From Sthenelais limicola (lineage: Eukaryota; Annelida; Polychaeta; Phyllodocida; Sigalionidae): DNA of 64,000 nucleotides. The notes under the pieces are model-generated. The model was not told the origin of the DNA and made no database searches. It saw only the letters and a list, made by a program, of their open reading frames with translations. Shown here one piece after another: positions 34,493-47,448 of the stretch. The position numbers and the translations under genes were made by a program. Each line of letters opens with the position of its first letter. The stretch's first letter is position 1. The stretch lies in the NCBI GenBank assembly GCA_942159475.1, contig OW804096.1, positions 130,996,941 to 131,060,940 of the forward strand, given 5' to 3'.

Positions 34493-37400
34493 GCTGAGCC
34501 AGCTGGTCACGAGACAACACCTCAAGATCGTTTTTGATTGGCTGCTCCTCGGATTGGCACGAGAAAAAAGCTCTTTTTATAAACACCGTTCTACTTCATG
34601 AACCGAATCAGAAATGTCTCATCATCATTATTTTAGCCCAATGAAGTGGTTCTGTCTCAATTTCATTGATACAATCCTTAGTTCACCTGTCACATCCAAC
34701 CAACGAGAACTACATTGTACATGCTCATTGATCCAACCAATCCCAGGCAGATCATCAGTAGAGTATTGTTACTCTACTTACTGTATTAACGATGGAGCTA
34801 CGGGTTCAATAAAGGCCAGCACGTATTGTAATATGTCAGACAAAGGTAAAGCAAGCTGACTGAATAACGTGGAATGAAATTGGTTTGGTCAAATGACTCT
34901 CAGATGCGTAGGAACAGAAGGGAGCAAAAAGTAGAAAACCTTTACTTTTTTTTATCGATGTTAGCTGAGAATGTAGCTTTAATATATTTGTACAAAGCAC
35001 GTCACAGGTCTGCTTTTGTTCTATAACAATAGCGACTATTAACATATCGACTAATGATTCTGGTTATTTAACTTTAATTATGAAGCGTTTTTTGGTCTCT
35101 GTGAATTGACGCACGGCGTCTCTCAACTCAAAATTCATCTTACTACTCTTCACCTTATTTTGCCACACACTGTTTTATCATATGCACAAAACGAAAAAAG
35201 TACTGATGTTTAATTCTAGTTTATCGGATCGGTCTATTTGTGAACTTAATTACTTAATGCTATTACGTCTTAATGGATCCCTATGATGGTAATATAGTAT
35301 GTAAGCTGAAAATAGTGCACACGTTACATATGCTTATTAATAAACAAACAAACTACTGTCCTATTATCAATCCTTAGTATTACTCGTGATTTACATCTAG
35401 AGAGTATACATGCCCTTTAAAAATTATTCATACCGTATTTCGTGACAGAACTCTTCCATAATAACATGAGAAACTCCTTTTAAGAGTATGTAAAAGGTAG
35501 AAGGAAGAACGTATTTATATGATTATTTTTGTCCCTATTTTACACAACAGCAAAGATGTGCTGCCTGATTCTATCGAATGCATAATTTAATGCATTAAGA
35601 CATTAAATCATGAAATTCAAGACGTGATGCTCATGAACATGCTGCTCATGAACATGCTTCTTCATGGAATTGGACACATGTATGTCAGTAACAATCTGCT
35701 GCATAATTTCATCTATTCAGACATAATATAAAAAGCTTGTAGAATAATGTTTATTTATGATAAACTATTTCTCCTATATAATAGGGTATGGTGGAATACC
35801 GGGCATGCCCGAGCCATATTTATATCATATATTTCCCCTGGCATATGCCTCGCTGGAACCTGAATAAAAATCAGTTCAAAAAAAAAATAATCCAACCACT
35901 AAGCCCTAGACCTAGCTCTAGGCTCTGGACTAGGCTTAGAACTATAATATACTCCAAATGTCTTCTGTCCTCTAACAATTATAATTATAATTAAAGTGAA
36001 AATAATATTTTCTTCTATTCCTCTAGTCAAGGAACATACAGCAAGACCAGACGTCATTTTTTAATCATGGCTACGTTCCACTTAATTAGGTATGAATACA
36101 ATTATTAGTGTTTTGGATTGGATTGGATTGTATCCTGCAACAGCTTTTAAATGATAAATCCCAACACCATAAGCATAAATCGTTAAGTCATTTATTCTTC
36201 AGAACATGCAATACAATATATATATCATCACAATAATCAACACACATGATAAAGTTGGTTACAAATTAAAATTTTCTTGTGAGCAGCTCGTAAACAGTAG
36301 GAATTGGGATGTACCTTGCTTGCTCCAGTGGAATATAATTATAATGATTCCTCATATACAGATGGTTGCCATGCAACGACAAAACAAAATATGTCTTCTC
36401 CAAAAATACTTTCATAATATTTCTTCCATTTGGTCACTGCCGCTTCTTTAAACTACTGTGCATGCAGCTCGACTCTCTACTAGTATAATAACTCGCTTGA
36501 AAGAACTTGTATGAGAAATTTGACCGTCACGATTTTTGCCCCATGCAGTCAAGACAATGTAAATGATCAGAATGAACAACACTGTAGCACTATATCCTTA
36601 ACAATGAACAAGATCCATACGCCATCGCAGATGATAGTTCTTGACAATAAATAGAATAAGGTTATGGATATAAGTATGATGATGAATTCCTGCTAACCTT
36701 AAGATAAATATAATGCCACTTCAGAGATACACAAGGTTTATATATTAAAGATAACAATAGCTGAAAATTCAACAAAGAACACTCTGGTAATATATATTCG
36801 TCATTGCGTCTGTCGAATCTATGACTATCATGACTATTAATTTGACTCCTCTTTCAACAAAGCACAGCATTTTTATACACAGCCCATGATGATTGCTTAA
36901 GTAGTATTCTTTGAATATAATGAAATATTTTTCAGTAGTTTCTACCACGGACTTACAAGTCTGTGTTTCTACATAACGGATATCTCACAAGATATGAATT
37001 AACTGCTTATTATAACACGAAATACTCAAGAAAGAATATACAACCAAGAATGTACTTTGATATTACTTTTCACTCCTCTACAACATTATCAACACTAACG
37101 AGGATTAAAATATTAGTCTATACCAGTGTTTACTATGAAATGAATAGCATCATCAGATAGAAATAAGGAATTGTATCCTTTCATTTACAAGTCAGGCACA
37201 GACGGACAATACCTACTATATAGATTGGATAATTGATATGTCACATAGTAAAATCATGTCATATCAACCAAGATGATGACATAACGTAAATATAACGTAT
37301 GCTATATGCATGATTTTGATTGGAATATCTCAAAATTGACTTTTGTTTACTGAATGGGAGATGTGTTTATGAGGCCTGTCAGTTCGTCCCACACACACCT

Positions 37401-38721
37401 TTATGCATGACATCTGCATGATTTAATAGATATAATTTAATGATCTCATGGTCAATATAATTAACATCCCTTATGGTGACTCGTATTACAAGCATGAAGT
37501 TATCCTGGAGCGAAACAAATACCCTGTTGACAACTTCTCTAAAATTCACAGTTTCAAAGTCGGAAAATCAACAGGTGATATGTTCAAAGTATGCGCCAAA
37601 TGAAATGTTCAAAATATATTGATATTTTTGTATGGACTAAGGATATACACCTTGTTAATTAAGCGTATCACTATTCGGGTTTTTGCTTAACTTTCGTCAC
37701 AATTTGAACTAAAAGATCGCCAGATGTAAAAGATCGCCAGATGTATTAATTTCCCTTGCTAATGATTATATGCTCCATAGAATATGTAAATAACATACTA
37801 TTTATGTTAACAAACGGAAACTGTATGTCTTGTGCTACTTTCATTCTAGTGAATTTTAACACAAAGTGTTGATACAAGTAAATGGTTTAGTCATTCTTCA
37901 ATACAATTGCTAAAACGCATATTTTCATTAATTTTGTATACGCATCTTGTTCGACACAGTAGGGTATCTGTGGCTGAATATTACTGATTACATTCGAATG
38001 GATCTTAGGTAATTTGTAATATGCTGTCAAAGGCATGGCAAACATATAATTATTTTTCTTGCTACACCGGTACCACTTACAACATGGTATAAACAACAAT
38101 ACTATATAATTCGTAGTCATAATTATAGTATCTTTGGTATTCATAATTTGTGACACAATTTTTATGCAGATTAAAATTCCATGTTCCCTGCCGATGAATC
38201 AGCGAATCAACACAGGAACGCCTACATAACATGCGCATTACATGCGCATGCGTAGCTCGAAGGGTTAAAGCTTTTTCATAGCTTTATTGTTTGTTCTTTC
38301 ATTATTATAAAGGTGTATCATAAAATCTCTGTGACTCTGCAAACTAATACTCCAGTATTTAACAATAGGCCCACTCTTTTACTTTAATTATAGAGTTTGA
38401 TTCTCATATTTCTTTGACAATAGCGACAAAAGGAGTGTAGATACCACGTTGAATCGGTGTTGGTTGGCAGTTCTAAGTGGATGACGTTCTGATATCAGGC
38501 GAATTGAAACCTATTGTGATTTATGAAATGGCCTAATTCATCTCCGAATTCACAGAACTTAACTGAAATAATTTTGCAATGCGCAATTCTGCAATGAACC
38601 AGTCATACAGACATTATGATACAATAAATCAGTCGTATATATCATTAATGTGCCAAGACAATTATCATTCATAAGTTGTTTTTAATCATGCATACAACTC
38701 CCTGGTGATGGAAACACTACC
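34493..38721. other. Intergenic, small repeats only
   Basis: No gene is recognised. An (AAAC) retroposon tail lies at 35288-35353, a small direct repeat ATGCT(G)CTCATGAACATGCT at about 35627-35657 and a 17-bp tandem (AAAAGATCGCCAGATGT, twice) at about 37711-37744. A TATA-like TTTTTATAAACACC with an upstream ATTGGCTG lies at about 34536-34585, with nothing recognisable downstream. Confidence 0.4.
35288..35353 (+). repeat. Retroposon 3' tail ending in (AAAC)n, copy 2
   Basis: AAGCTGAAAATagtg.. then GCTTATtAATAAACAAACAAAC, matching 16531-16596. Confidence 0.5.
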
Positions 38722-38727
38722 TTTATT
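38722..38727 (-). terminator. Possible poly(A) signal of the receptor gene
   Basis: AATAAA on the minus strand, about 176 nt past the receptor stop codon. Confidence 0.4.
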
Positions 38728-38902
38728 AACATCAGCTTAACCGTAAATGAAAATCGAAAATGAATTTCACAACTTTGTAAATTCTGAAATCGAAAACAAG
38801 TCCTGTTCAATCGAGTTTAGGTAACTGATGTTTAACAGAAAGTAATTGGATTAACATAAAGCATTTTTGACAGGACCATCATGGAAAACAGAATGCGACA
38901 AC

Positions 38903-40084
38903 TTAAACGATTTCCGTGGCGTTTTCTTCTTTCTCTTTTTTTATTCTCTCAACCATGGGTATCGTTTCTCCATTATTGTCACAGTTCGTCTGTATGAAGG
39001 AGTGTTCTGTGTGGGTTGGAGCTTGAACGACGGCCCTTATAGCACAGGCGGTGTCATGAAACATTTTGTAGAGTTCCTCTCGGAAGGGTGGTCCACTGAG
39101 GCAATAAAGCAAAAAATTGAAAGCGTGGTTGCAGTTCATCATAATACGCAACGTCAACGTTGCTAAGGGCCGATTGATTCTGTTCCCGATGGGAGTACCT
39201 GTGTATTTTAAGACCGCGTAATAGGATGACACCATGCAGATCGGCAAAGTGGAGAAAAGGAATACAAAACTGATTGTTATGAGCATGCACGTGAGTCTCG
39301 TAGATTCCCCATGGCTCCCCCCACCATCTTGTCTTGCCGCTCGTGTCCTTCGTTGTTGTTTAGCCAAGCGAAGAAGGATAGCTGTGTTTGAGATACATAT
39401 AATAGTTGCGGGAACAAAACTGTAACATATATCATCATATAGAACGATGATCAAAGTTGGCAGAACTCCGTGAGCCTCGTTGATATAACATAGCCTATGC
39501 GGCTGTCCATTGTAAGTATCATGTACCCTGTATGTAAAGAAAGTGAATGAATTGATGGTGAGGAAAACTCCTATTATTGTGCATACTGCAGCCAGGGCAC
39601 GAGGTTTAGAGCACAGTCTTTTAGATTTGAAAGGCACCCAAACGGCAAGCAGCCGTTCTATTGTGACAGCAACGATTAGCCAGGAACTAATATCAGCTGC
39701 GCTGCGAAATATATAATTAATCAATTGACAGCTCCAATCGGAATGGAGCCTTGGACTCCATTTGAAAACATTGTTTACCCACAAGAGGGTATATGTACTG
39801 AAATACAGGTAAACTGTGTCCACTACTGCCAAAGCCAATAAAAAGATACTTGTGCTGATGGGGCGAAAGCGATGCCGCACCAACACCCCAGCAGTTAGAA
39901 AATTCCCCAAACTGCCAAGAACAAGTAGCAAAGGAGGCGCAATATTGTTGATGATGATCTGAATTGATCTATTATATGGCACCCGGTTGTCCAGCTCGTA
40001 ATAGTCCGACTCGTTGTAATGCCCATAATACTCCAGTGGATTAAACGTATAGTTTTCGTTTTCAAGTAGTTCTTTATATGCCAT
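38903..40084 (-). CDS. Class A (rhodopsin-like) neuropeptide-type GPCR, FMRFamide-receptor-like
   Basis: 393 residues in one exon. The N-terminus has three N-glycosylation sequons (N11, N24, N38). Seven hydrophobic segments lie at about 46-70, 77-101, 120-148, 163-186, 209-240, 264-290 and 305-330. Seen: LGN in TM1 (N61), LALAVVDT in TM2, C119-C199 for the extracellular disulfide, E143-R144-L145 in place of DRY followed by AVWVPFK, STLPIC in TM6, and NHAFNFLLYCLSGPPFREEL at the end of TM7, where NFLLY replaces NPxxY. This pattern is typical of lophotrochozoan FMRFamide-receptor-like and GPR139-like peptide receptors. It is a plasma-membrane receptor; the ligand is not predictable. The ATG is the first in the exon, downstream of a splice acceptor at 40252. 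Antisense open frames over it are not genes. Confidence 0.9.
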   Translation of the reverse strand: MAYKELLENENYTFNPLEYYGHYNESDYYELDNRVPYNRSIQIIINNIAPPLLLVLGSLGNFLTAGVLVRHRFRPISTSIFLLALAVVDTVYLYFSTYTLLWVNNVFKWSPRLHSDWSCQLINYIFRSAADISSWLIVAVTIERLLAVWVPFKSKRLCSKPRALAAVCTIIGVFLTINSFTFFTYRVHDTYNGQPHRLCYINEAHGVLPTLIIVLYDDICYSFVPATIICISNTAILLRLAKQQRRTRAARQDGGGSHGESTRLTCMLITISFVFLFSTLPICMVSSYYAVLKYTGTPIGNRINRPLATLTLRIMMNCNHAFNFLLYCLSGPPFREELYKMFHDTACAIRAVVQAPTHTEHSFIQTNCDNNGETIPMVERIKKEKEENATEIV

Positions 40085-40244
40085 GTTGCTGCAAGTCCTT
40101 GGTCTTGGAATCAGTCTTTTGAAATCGTCTAAAACTCTGCATTACGCGACTTGATTTTCGTTTTATCATCCGTTAATGGAACTGACCAGAAAGCACAATT
40201 TGTTCTTTTCCTCCTTCCTTGGTGGACAGCAGTGGTTTGTGTTT

Positions 40245-40260
40245 CTTTACCCTGAAAATA
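40245..40260 (-). other. Splice acceptor upstream of the receptor ATG
   Basis: On the minus strand CTATATTTTCAG precedes GGTAAAGAAACAC, a consensus 3' splice site. The exon would start at 40251, about 167 nt before the ATG, so the gene probably has at least one upstream non-coding exon, and its promoter lies beyond this intron. Confidence 0.55.
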
Positions 40261-40699
40261 TAGAAACAGAGACATTTTAGACAAGAGGTCAATACAAAAA
40301 GCTAATCATTCTTGCGGATCGATGCAGTGACTACAAACATATTTCCCATAGTAGCCTATAACCCTTAAATTCGAGTAAACACTTTTTTTATTCTTATAAG
40401 TAGTTTCGAGTGAAATTAGCGCAGGAGATTTAACAGTCGGAAACTACACTGACAAACAGGTAAGACTTTACACACTATAATTATCAGCTATTATTTAATC
40501 AAGCAGAGTAATTAATATATGAGACTCTCTGATTGCAAGGAATCTTGTATGAGATAAGTAGGGCCACACATCTTCACGCTCAGATTTCATGATATTACAC
40601 AGTTCAATGGAAGGGTATATGCTACGGCCGAAATATTCATCTTTAGAGTAGACAATTGGTTGAGTTTCAACTTCTAAATCAAATTCAATCGGTGGTACA

Positions 40700-40832
40700 A
40701 ATTGACTGGATGCGATGCGATACCAAATATACTCAGATATACCCGGTATTCTTAATTTTTCAGCCTAATTTAGGAGAATTTCCTAAATGTGTAGAGCTGC
40801 AAATTGTACATTTTCTGAAAATCTGACCCATA
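40700..40832 (+). mobile_element. MITE family 2, truncated copy
   Basis: The right half of the family, almost identical to 50060-50184, ends in CTGAAAATCTGACCCATA. The left half is missing or unrecognisable. Confidence 0.7.
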
Positions 40833-41188
40833 TATGAGGGAGTTATGTAATATAATTGGGTGGACAATTGGAAGAGGGAAGGCACGTCATCGCGCCTCTC
40901 ATGATCCACTGATTTTCAATAGTGAACAATTAATATATGACACACATATGACGTCGACACACTGTATTACATGTATTTTAATCATCCTACAACTTTGCAT
41001 CACCTTATGTAACAGGAGTATGGACACTGTTCTTATTTTTGATTTATTGATTTATGTATATGTCTAAAAAACAAGCTTAATTTACCCATCTTTCTATGTT
41101 CGATAGAGTCACAAAGTTATTATATTACTATCCAAAATATCTGTAACTTAACTCTCAGTTTGCTGTATTATGTAAAATAATTATAATA

Positions 41189-41272
41189 ATTCAGGCTCCC
41201 CTGAGAATATTTGTGCTTCTTGTATGAAAATGTCGAAGTTCCTGAATAAAATATTTTTAAATCTAAAATCTA
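41189..41272 (+). repeat. Retroposon 3' tail, family 2, copy 2
   Basis: ATTCAGGCTcCcCTGAGAATATTTGT..TATGAAAATGTC..TCCTGAATAAAATATTT, then (ATCTAAA)n. Close match to 58036-58121. Confidence 0.6.
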
Positions 41273-41499
41273 AAAATGAGACCCTCTGATTGCAAGGAAT
41301 TACTCTTGTATGTGGCGTGAGAGTCAGACCATTCCTTTGCAAAGAAACGTTTAACCAGACCTACATATCAGTGTACATTAAACAACTAGGGGAGTACTAT
41401 CCCTATACAGTAGTCCTGGGAACTGTCTAGAACAACAGTCTGAAAACGTCGGTCATTCAGCTGAGTTACGTTGTTCACTAAATCAGAAAATCATCATAG

Positions 41500-41700
41500 A
41501 CAAGGAAATGCAGATTTTTGTTTTCTTCCTCTGCACTCTGCATATTCTACAATAAAGGCTAAAAGAAATAGGTGTGTTTCCGATTTACTATCCCTACCTA
41601 GAAAAACCAATCCAATCCATCCCATGCAATAACCCTGCCAGCAACAACCCATCCATGCCAAAACCCCGCCTACCAAAACCCCACCAAAATCCATAGAATT
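41500..41700 (-). repeat. G-rich dispersed repeat, copy 1
   Basis: On the minus strand: GGTGGGGTTTTGGTAGGCGG, GGGGTTTTGGCATGG, then a CGGAAACACAC block. It pairs with 42605-42790 on the plus strand. The Gly/Trp-rich frames it yields are repeat artefacts. Confidence 0.5.
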
Positions 41701-42604
41701 GTGTGTGCTTGGAGGATCGAGGTTGTTGACAACTCAAAAATATTTCGAGCATGACATATGGCAACCCTGATTCAATGCACATACATTAATCTGTATGAAT
41801 ATATTCCGAATGACAGCTTCATGAATTGATAGAGAGGTAAATTATATTTCACCATAACAAACATTTAACCATACCAAAGATTAATACAAAAAAATCACCC
41901 AAAGAATAACAAAGTATGATGGCATGTAATTGAATCATTGTCTCAAATCTTCTTATATTTTATTGTTGTCTATCCAGCCCTAATTGGCAATGTGGCAGGA
42001 AGTGGAAGCAGTGGAAGAGAGGGTTGGGGGAGAGAAAGATGGCAAGATAGAGAGGAGACAGAGAGAGTGGTCCCAGCAAAAGTCATGACTTGCAGTATAA
42101 TCAGGGGTCGGTCTTATGTCACTCTTCCAGAATATGCTGCTGGTTGACAACTTAATATAAAACTTGTATTTAGCAAAAAATATGCTTATGTGAATGATGA
42201 CTTCCCATATGGTTTGAGGAAAACTCATATTCAGCAAAAACATGTTAACAGCAAGGATGACCGCCTACAGGGATATAGGATGATTTGATAGCTACCATTC
42301 GTTAAGGATGTTTTGTATTCTAGCCATGGTCTGAGGTCATCTCTACATGCAGGATGTTTTCCAAGCCTGGGAGAAACTGTTGACAAGCACTTTGCTTGTT
42401 TACAAAATATGAGATGGTATATATTTGTATACAAGATTAATATACATATTTTAATCAAGTAGGTATATCTAACACTTAGTATTTATGAGCCAGGAAACCA
42501 TTAAGAGCATATATTCAACATATAACTCGAGCCTATAAACTGAATTCAGTAGTAGAGAAATCTCGCAACTTGTTTGTCTAAAATAACTAATTATGCAGGT
42601 AATG

Positions 42605-42790
42605 GCAGGGCGGAGTTCTGACGGGCTGGGTATTGGCATGGGGAGGGGGGATATTTGCTTGTGGGGTTTTGGCTTGGGAGATTCTGACGACGGGGCTTTG
42701 TCTAGGAGGATTTTCAGGGATTATGTCTATACACCCTATTTCTCAGCTACATAAATGGGAAACACATATTTTTTTGCCTAATGCCACAAA
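42605..42790 (+). repeat. G-rich dispersed repeat, copy 2
   Basis: GGGGTTTTGGCTTGGGA, then GGGAAACACATATTTTTTTGCC, matching the other strand of 41500-41700. The two could be separate insertions or arms of one inverted structure of about 1.3 kb. Confidence 0.5.
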
Positions 42791-45700
42791 ATCATGGCTT
42801 CATATATGGTCAGAAACCGTGTTGATATTTGCTATAGTGGGTCAACGTATAATTGAATCAATTCAATTAATTAATGTTAAATAATCATAGTGGTCGATTT
42901 TTCCTTGCCCTATTTTCAGATATTGACTTTGCCATGTTAATAAAAGGGCTTGCCAAACCTAGAAGGATCAAGTGATTGCGAACGACAATCGATGCGAAGG
43001 CGTCCCAATGGATCTGATTAGTTCCAGGTAGATTACGCTGAAATTAATAGAGTCAATATCGCTTCTCATCCCACGTGTATTTGATACTCTGAGAGGGAGA
43101 CCATGAGAGTAATGTAAGTTATGGTTTGAGGAATTGGGTTGATACATTCACTGTGGTGAATCACGAGCTGCTATATGACGAAACAGCGTACAAAATGCAG
43201 TGCGTATGTCTGGCGTTGGGGGTGGGTGCTAGAACTGAACGTCGTCTCCAATCACACAAACGTATCTTAATGGTGTAGCACACAAGATAGACTCCCTTAG
43301 AACTAGTTGTAAACATTCTATTTTTTACCAAAATGTATTCCACGATTTTGCTTATCTTCCACACTCAAGGAAAAGTCATTGGTAACATTTTGCAGAGCTG
43401 TTTACAAATCCCATTTTTTTAAACTTATCTCCCAACACACGAGAAGTAAATGGTCTTGTTATAGACGGTGCCTTTGAGCAATATGATGCATGCAGTTGAG
43501 GAAAATGTGAGTGCCCCAAGTAACAGCTGGAGATAAGCCGACAGTTAGCTTGTTGATTCTGGGTGAAAAACACGACCAAGTATCATTAGCTTCAGTATAA
43601 CGAGGGTATCAGTTGGTTGTCAGTCTAACAGCATGACCACACCCAGCTGGAGCATCACGGGTTGGAACCAAGAGGCATTTATTAATGATGCAAGATGAAA
43701 AAGGTATTATGCTGAGGCTCAACCTTGTCCTTGTCTGCAGGCATTAAGTCCTGGAATGAGAGACTTCTTTTCTAAAGCATTGTAATGACTGATATTGACT
43801 GGCAATTAATTCGGACAAGAATCGGGTCCTAATGTTGATAACACCCTGAACTTCGCCTCGGGCATGATCTACAATCAAAGCCCTCTTTCTGTCTGAGATG
43901 GACATTCATCAGGTATTCTATCTTTGGACGATTGCAACCATCAATTTATAACTTGTAAACAAAGTGTACTGAGAAAACCCCGCCCTGGTCATCTATATCT
44001 TTCCCAAGGTTCCCGGGGCATAATAGCAAAAGGATGCCTCTAAATTGCGTCTTTTGGCCAAATCGTCCAAGAATGGACAAAAGGGTATTATGGGAGATGT
44101 TCATAATCATTCCTCACCGAAATTAGGTTAAAATGTTAGGTTACAATGTCAGTGCAGGAGGGTGCACTGAAAGTATAGATTTTCTAGAGTTTTAGAGAAC
44201 AAGTACATTCGCAAATTCTATACATTAACTAATTGTACTCACAGTCAGTATAATGTGATATAGACAATTGGATCTGTTTTGTATTTTGTAACTGACACAA
44301 ATTTCCTGTAGTGTGACATAAACTGGGAATTCACTATCTCATAACTGGCTTCTTGATTCTCCTTTAGAAGAAAGCTGACTGGGTGTTGCACTCGTACTTG
44401 AAAAGATAATAAGCAAATCTTAATTCTATTAAAAAGGATTTTATTTTATGCTCATTCTACAGATAAAGCCAATATTTCATACCAAGACGGCTTGGTAATG
44501 TAGAGAAGGGTCCCAATCCTTGACATTTGCGTGCAAAGCAATCAATCGTCTAACAAAAAACCACTTAGCCAAGTGATAACACCTATGAGAGCTTCTTCCA
44601 CACCGAAGACTGGGGAAATTATCCTCTGTTTAAAATCCACTCCAGAGTTATCTGTTCAGGGCCTGCCAGATATATACAAACAAGGAGCTCTCTTGACTTT
44701 ATCACATAATGTAACACCCTCCAGAAACGTTATCACTTCAGCAAATACTTTTGTTTTAATCTGTCAATGCTTGTCATCCTTAGAATATATAGACTATCAT
44801 ACAAACTATTGTTCGTTTAGATCACGAGAGGAATGGGATAATCTATTTAAAACAGCTTGAAGGCAGATAGTGTGCTGTACGTGTGCAGAATAATTCAGTC
44901 ATGCAAACCCATGCATTTCCAGTTGAAAAACAAATTTACACAGTTTTGAACTTGACATCCCTTGTCAAGTATACCGTCTAGAAGGGACCAGAGATCAAGA
45001 CCTCTCTTGAGGGATGTCTTCTAGTTATAGCTCCGACCTTGTGCATAGTGGCATTCACTAGTCTCTGTGTATTTACAAGTTTATGGCTGTGGATCTTCAC
45101 ATGCATGTCTCATTGTATTTTGATGACCATCCAAAACTGCATGCATGGGCCAAGAGCCAACAAAGCTTTTAGCTGTGAATGTTGTCCTGTTCACATAAGC
45201 AAACTTGCTTTATACGTTCAGAAGTGATTTACAATGAATGATCAGTATTCTCCAACAGAACCAGATTGTATAATGCTATCACATGCACATGTCATCCTGC
45301 CTCTTATTAATGTGTGTTAGGAGTCGTTGGTGCTGAGGAAGCAAAGTCTTTTTGTGCACATCCCGTTATAGAGAAAGCATAGTTCCCACGCAGGAGTAAA
45401 AGTTTTGAATTTTAGAGTTATTAGAATTATTTTAAATGTGCATTGTGCGATGTAACCACAGATTTATATGCGCTGCTGAAAAATCTGCCACATCATTAGC
45501 TCGACAAGAGGCCGTTTGTGCAATGTAAATCCCGTGCATGGGCTTCACATTCTGTTCTATAGATGAGTAGAAATAATTCATAATATGGGCGCCACATCAT
45601 CAAATATCCAATTCTGATACTACCATGACTTTAGAATTGACGCTTTAAATAATTCATTGTTACATGATGAAACTCTATATTGTTGCTCAGATTACATCCA

Positions 45701-47071
45701 TAACAATTTTAGGTCTCTCCGAACAAAACTAGATGTCATTTCAAATTTGTAAAAAGTAGAGAAAGCCGTTCACATGAGTTCTGCTTTCTCGCTATAGAAT
45801 CTGAAACACTCTCTGTGGGTGTTATTATACTCAGCACAAGGATTTTTTTTATTTATATTTGATCTGATTCATGAATATATCATTATGAATCACGTTCGAA
45901 TACTATATATCGAGAGCAAAATGTCATTATATGCCTCCATTCTTATGCATCAACACTTTTAGGAAATTCCTATCTAGATTCTTCCCTAGCCATAGTAGGT
46001 AAAGAGCTCCTCTAGCTTCCCAACTTGGAACAGTTACCACTGACGTCGATAAACAATAATTATTAAATAACTCATTCTATATGGCCATAATACAATGACC
46101 ATTTGATGAAATCCATAAAATGCATGCCATTAACTTCCCCGTTTATTGCACAAGAACAACCAGCGCAGGCGTTTTGCGTAAGCCATCATAGCTGCAAATG
46201 AGATATCAAAAACATTCAATGAGTGTTTTTAATATCTCGCTGGACTTGATGTATTATTTTAAGGGGAGTTTCCTGTCCTATTAGCCCTGCAGTCCTACTG
46301 TTTTGATCACATTGCAAGAGACCTAAATAATTCTGGTTTATTTTCAGATTATATTCTAAATGATGCGCTGGCATAATCACGTCAGGATGGCCATATACAG
46401 AGAAGCTGAGATACCAGTCACCGTTTGTTTGTATTTGAATATATTCTATATAATGAATATATAATATCTGTATTATTACACGAATGGCTTTGAATTGCCG
46501 AGTTTGACTTTGTTTGGTGATTCAGACTGACTATGTCAGAGGCATGTTATGGTTCAAATATTGTTGTGGCTGCAATTTCACCTCCAGTTTTTATTATATC
46601 CAACATATTTTAAATGGTTTGGAGAGTTGGTGTAATTCGAACCACCGACGACACTTATCAACAGTTGCGGTACTTAAGTCTGGGTAAAACAACGTCAACA
46701 AAGTTATGTTTCTCGTTACGATATGTCACCTTTAGAGAGATTGCTCTTATTTCCCCTAAAATGACTACATAATCTGATCTGAATCAGACACCGTAATCTG
46801 AATACGGTAGCATACGAGGAGGACTTCCTCTCGTTCAGCTGAGTGCTTTTCCTTTCTGTTCGCTTTTGTCATTGAACACTGACCGTGTGTCTGTATGCTT
46901 GTTATATATTCTAAAGATATACAGAGCTCTATAGGAAATGACTGCATGGGGGGATGATGGATCCTTGATAGAACCAGATAATTAAGCTTATTAATGTCAA
47001 TCAATGCTTGATGCTCGTTACAACCTACCAAACACGGACATAGCAATTCACCTGAATGATATGTAGAATCG
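42791..47071. other. Intergenic, nothing firm
   Basis: No recognised gene. A minus-strand B-box-like GGTTCGAATTAC at about 46635-46646 lacks a credible A box. Open frames at 44531-44860 and 46765-47106 have no motif support, and the latter runs into the Ngaro remnant. Confidence 0.4.
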
Positions 47072-47448
47072 ACCCATCGATGTATATATTTGGGCTGACG
47101 CAGCAACTAATTGTGACGTAATGTACCTGCATCATGAGGACCAATCAGCGGCCCGCAACTATTACGTCACTCGTTTCACCTGGACAGTTGGTTCATTATT
47201 CAACCTGCACCTGAGCTGTATAGAGGTGCATGCTATTTGTAAAATTTTGATCTTACCTTTTTAATCTTACCCATTTGTGCTGTGCATGTATTTTTATATG
47301 TATTTTTGCTTGTATGTATTATTTGATATTGATATGTATTGGGTGAGAATAGACCCTTGCTTCGCTGGGTTCATGGCCAAACCTTGTCTTTGTTATACAT
47401 CATCATTAATGGTAAAGCATATAGTCCCCCCAACATATATGGACTAGG
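47072..47448 (+). mobile_element. Solo A-B remnant of a second Ngaro-like element
   Basis: The left part aligns to repeat A: TATATTTGGGC, GCAG, CCAATCAG.. then GCACC..GTATAGA.. and TTTT. The right part (about 47345-47448) aligns to repeat B: AATAgACCcTTGC.TcGCTgGGTTcatGGCCAAaCCTTGTCTTtGTT, then CATCATcattAatGgtAaAGCAT. There are no ORFs between. It is best explained as a solo terminus left after recombination of a related, not identical, element. Confidence 0.75.

Larger units (their letters stand above)
40519..41315 (+). mobile_element. Segment flanked by diverged direct repeats, ending in a retroposon tail
   Basis: ATGAGACtCTCTGATTGCAA.. at about 40520 recurs as ATGAGACcCTCTGATTGCAA.. at 41277. 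Immediately before the second copy is a retroposon 3' tail (41189-41272). This is the layout of an old LINE insertion with a long target-site duplication. The interior also holds a truncated MITE (40700-40832). Confidence 0.4.

Noticed and set aside
38867..39425. Open frames antisense to the receptor gene
   Set aside because: Shadows of the GPCR coding sequence on the other strand.
41494..42884. Gly/Trp-rich small proteins on both strands
   Set aside because: They are translations of the G-rich dispersed repeat present twice.
46630..46690. B-box-like GGTTCGAATTAC on the minus strand
   Set aside because: No A box at the right distance; left as a possible decayed SINE only.
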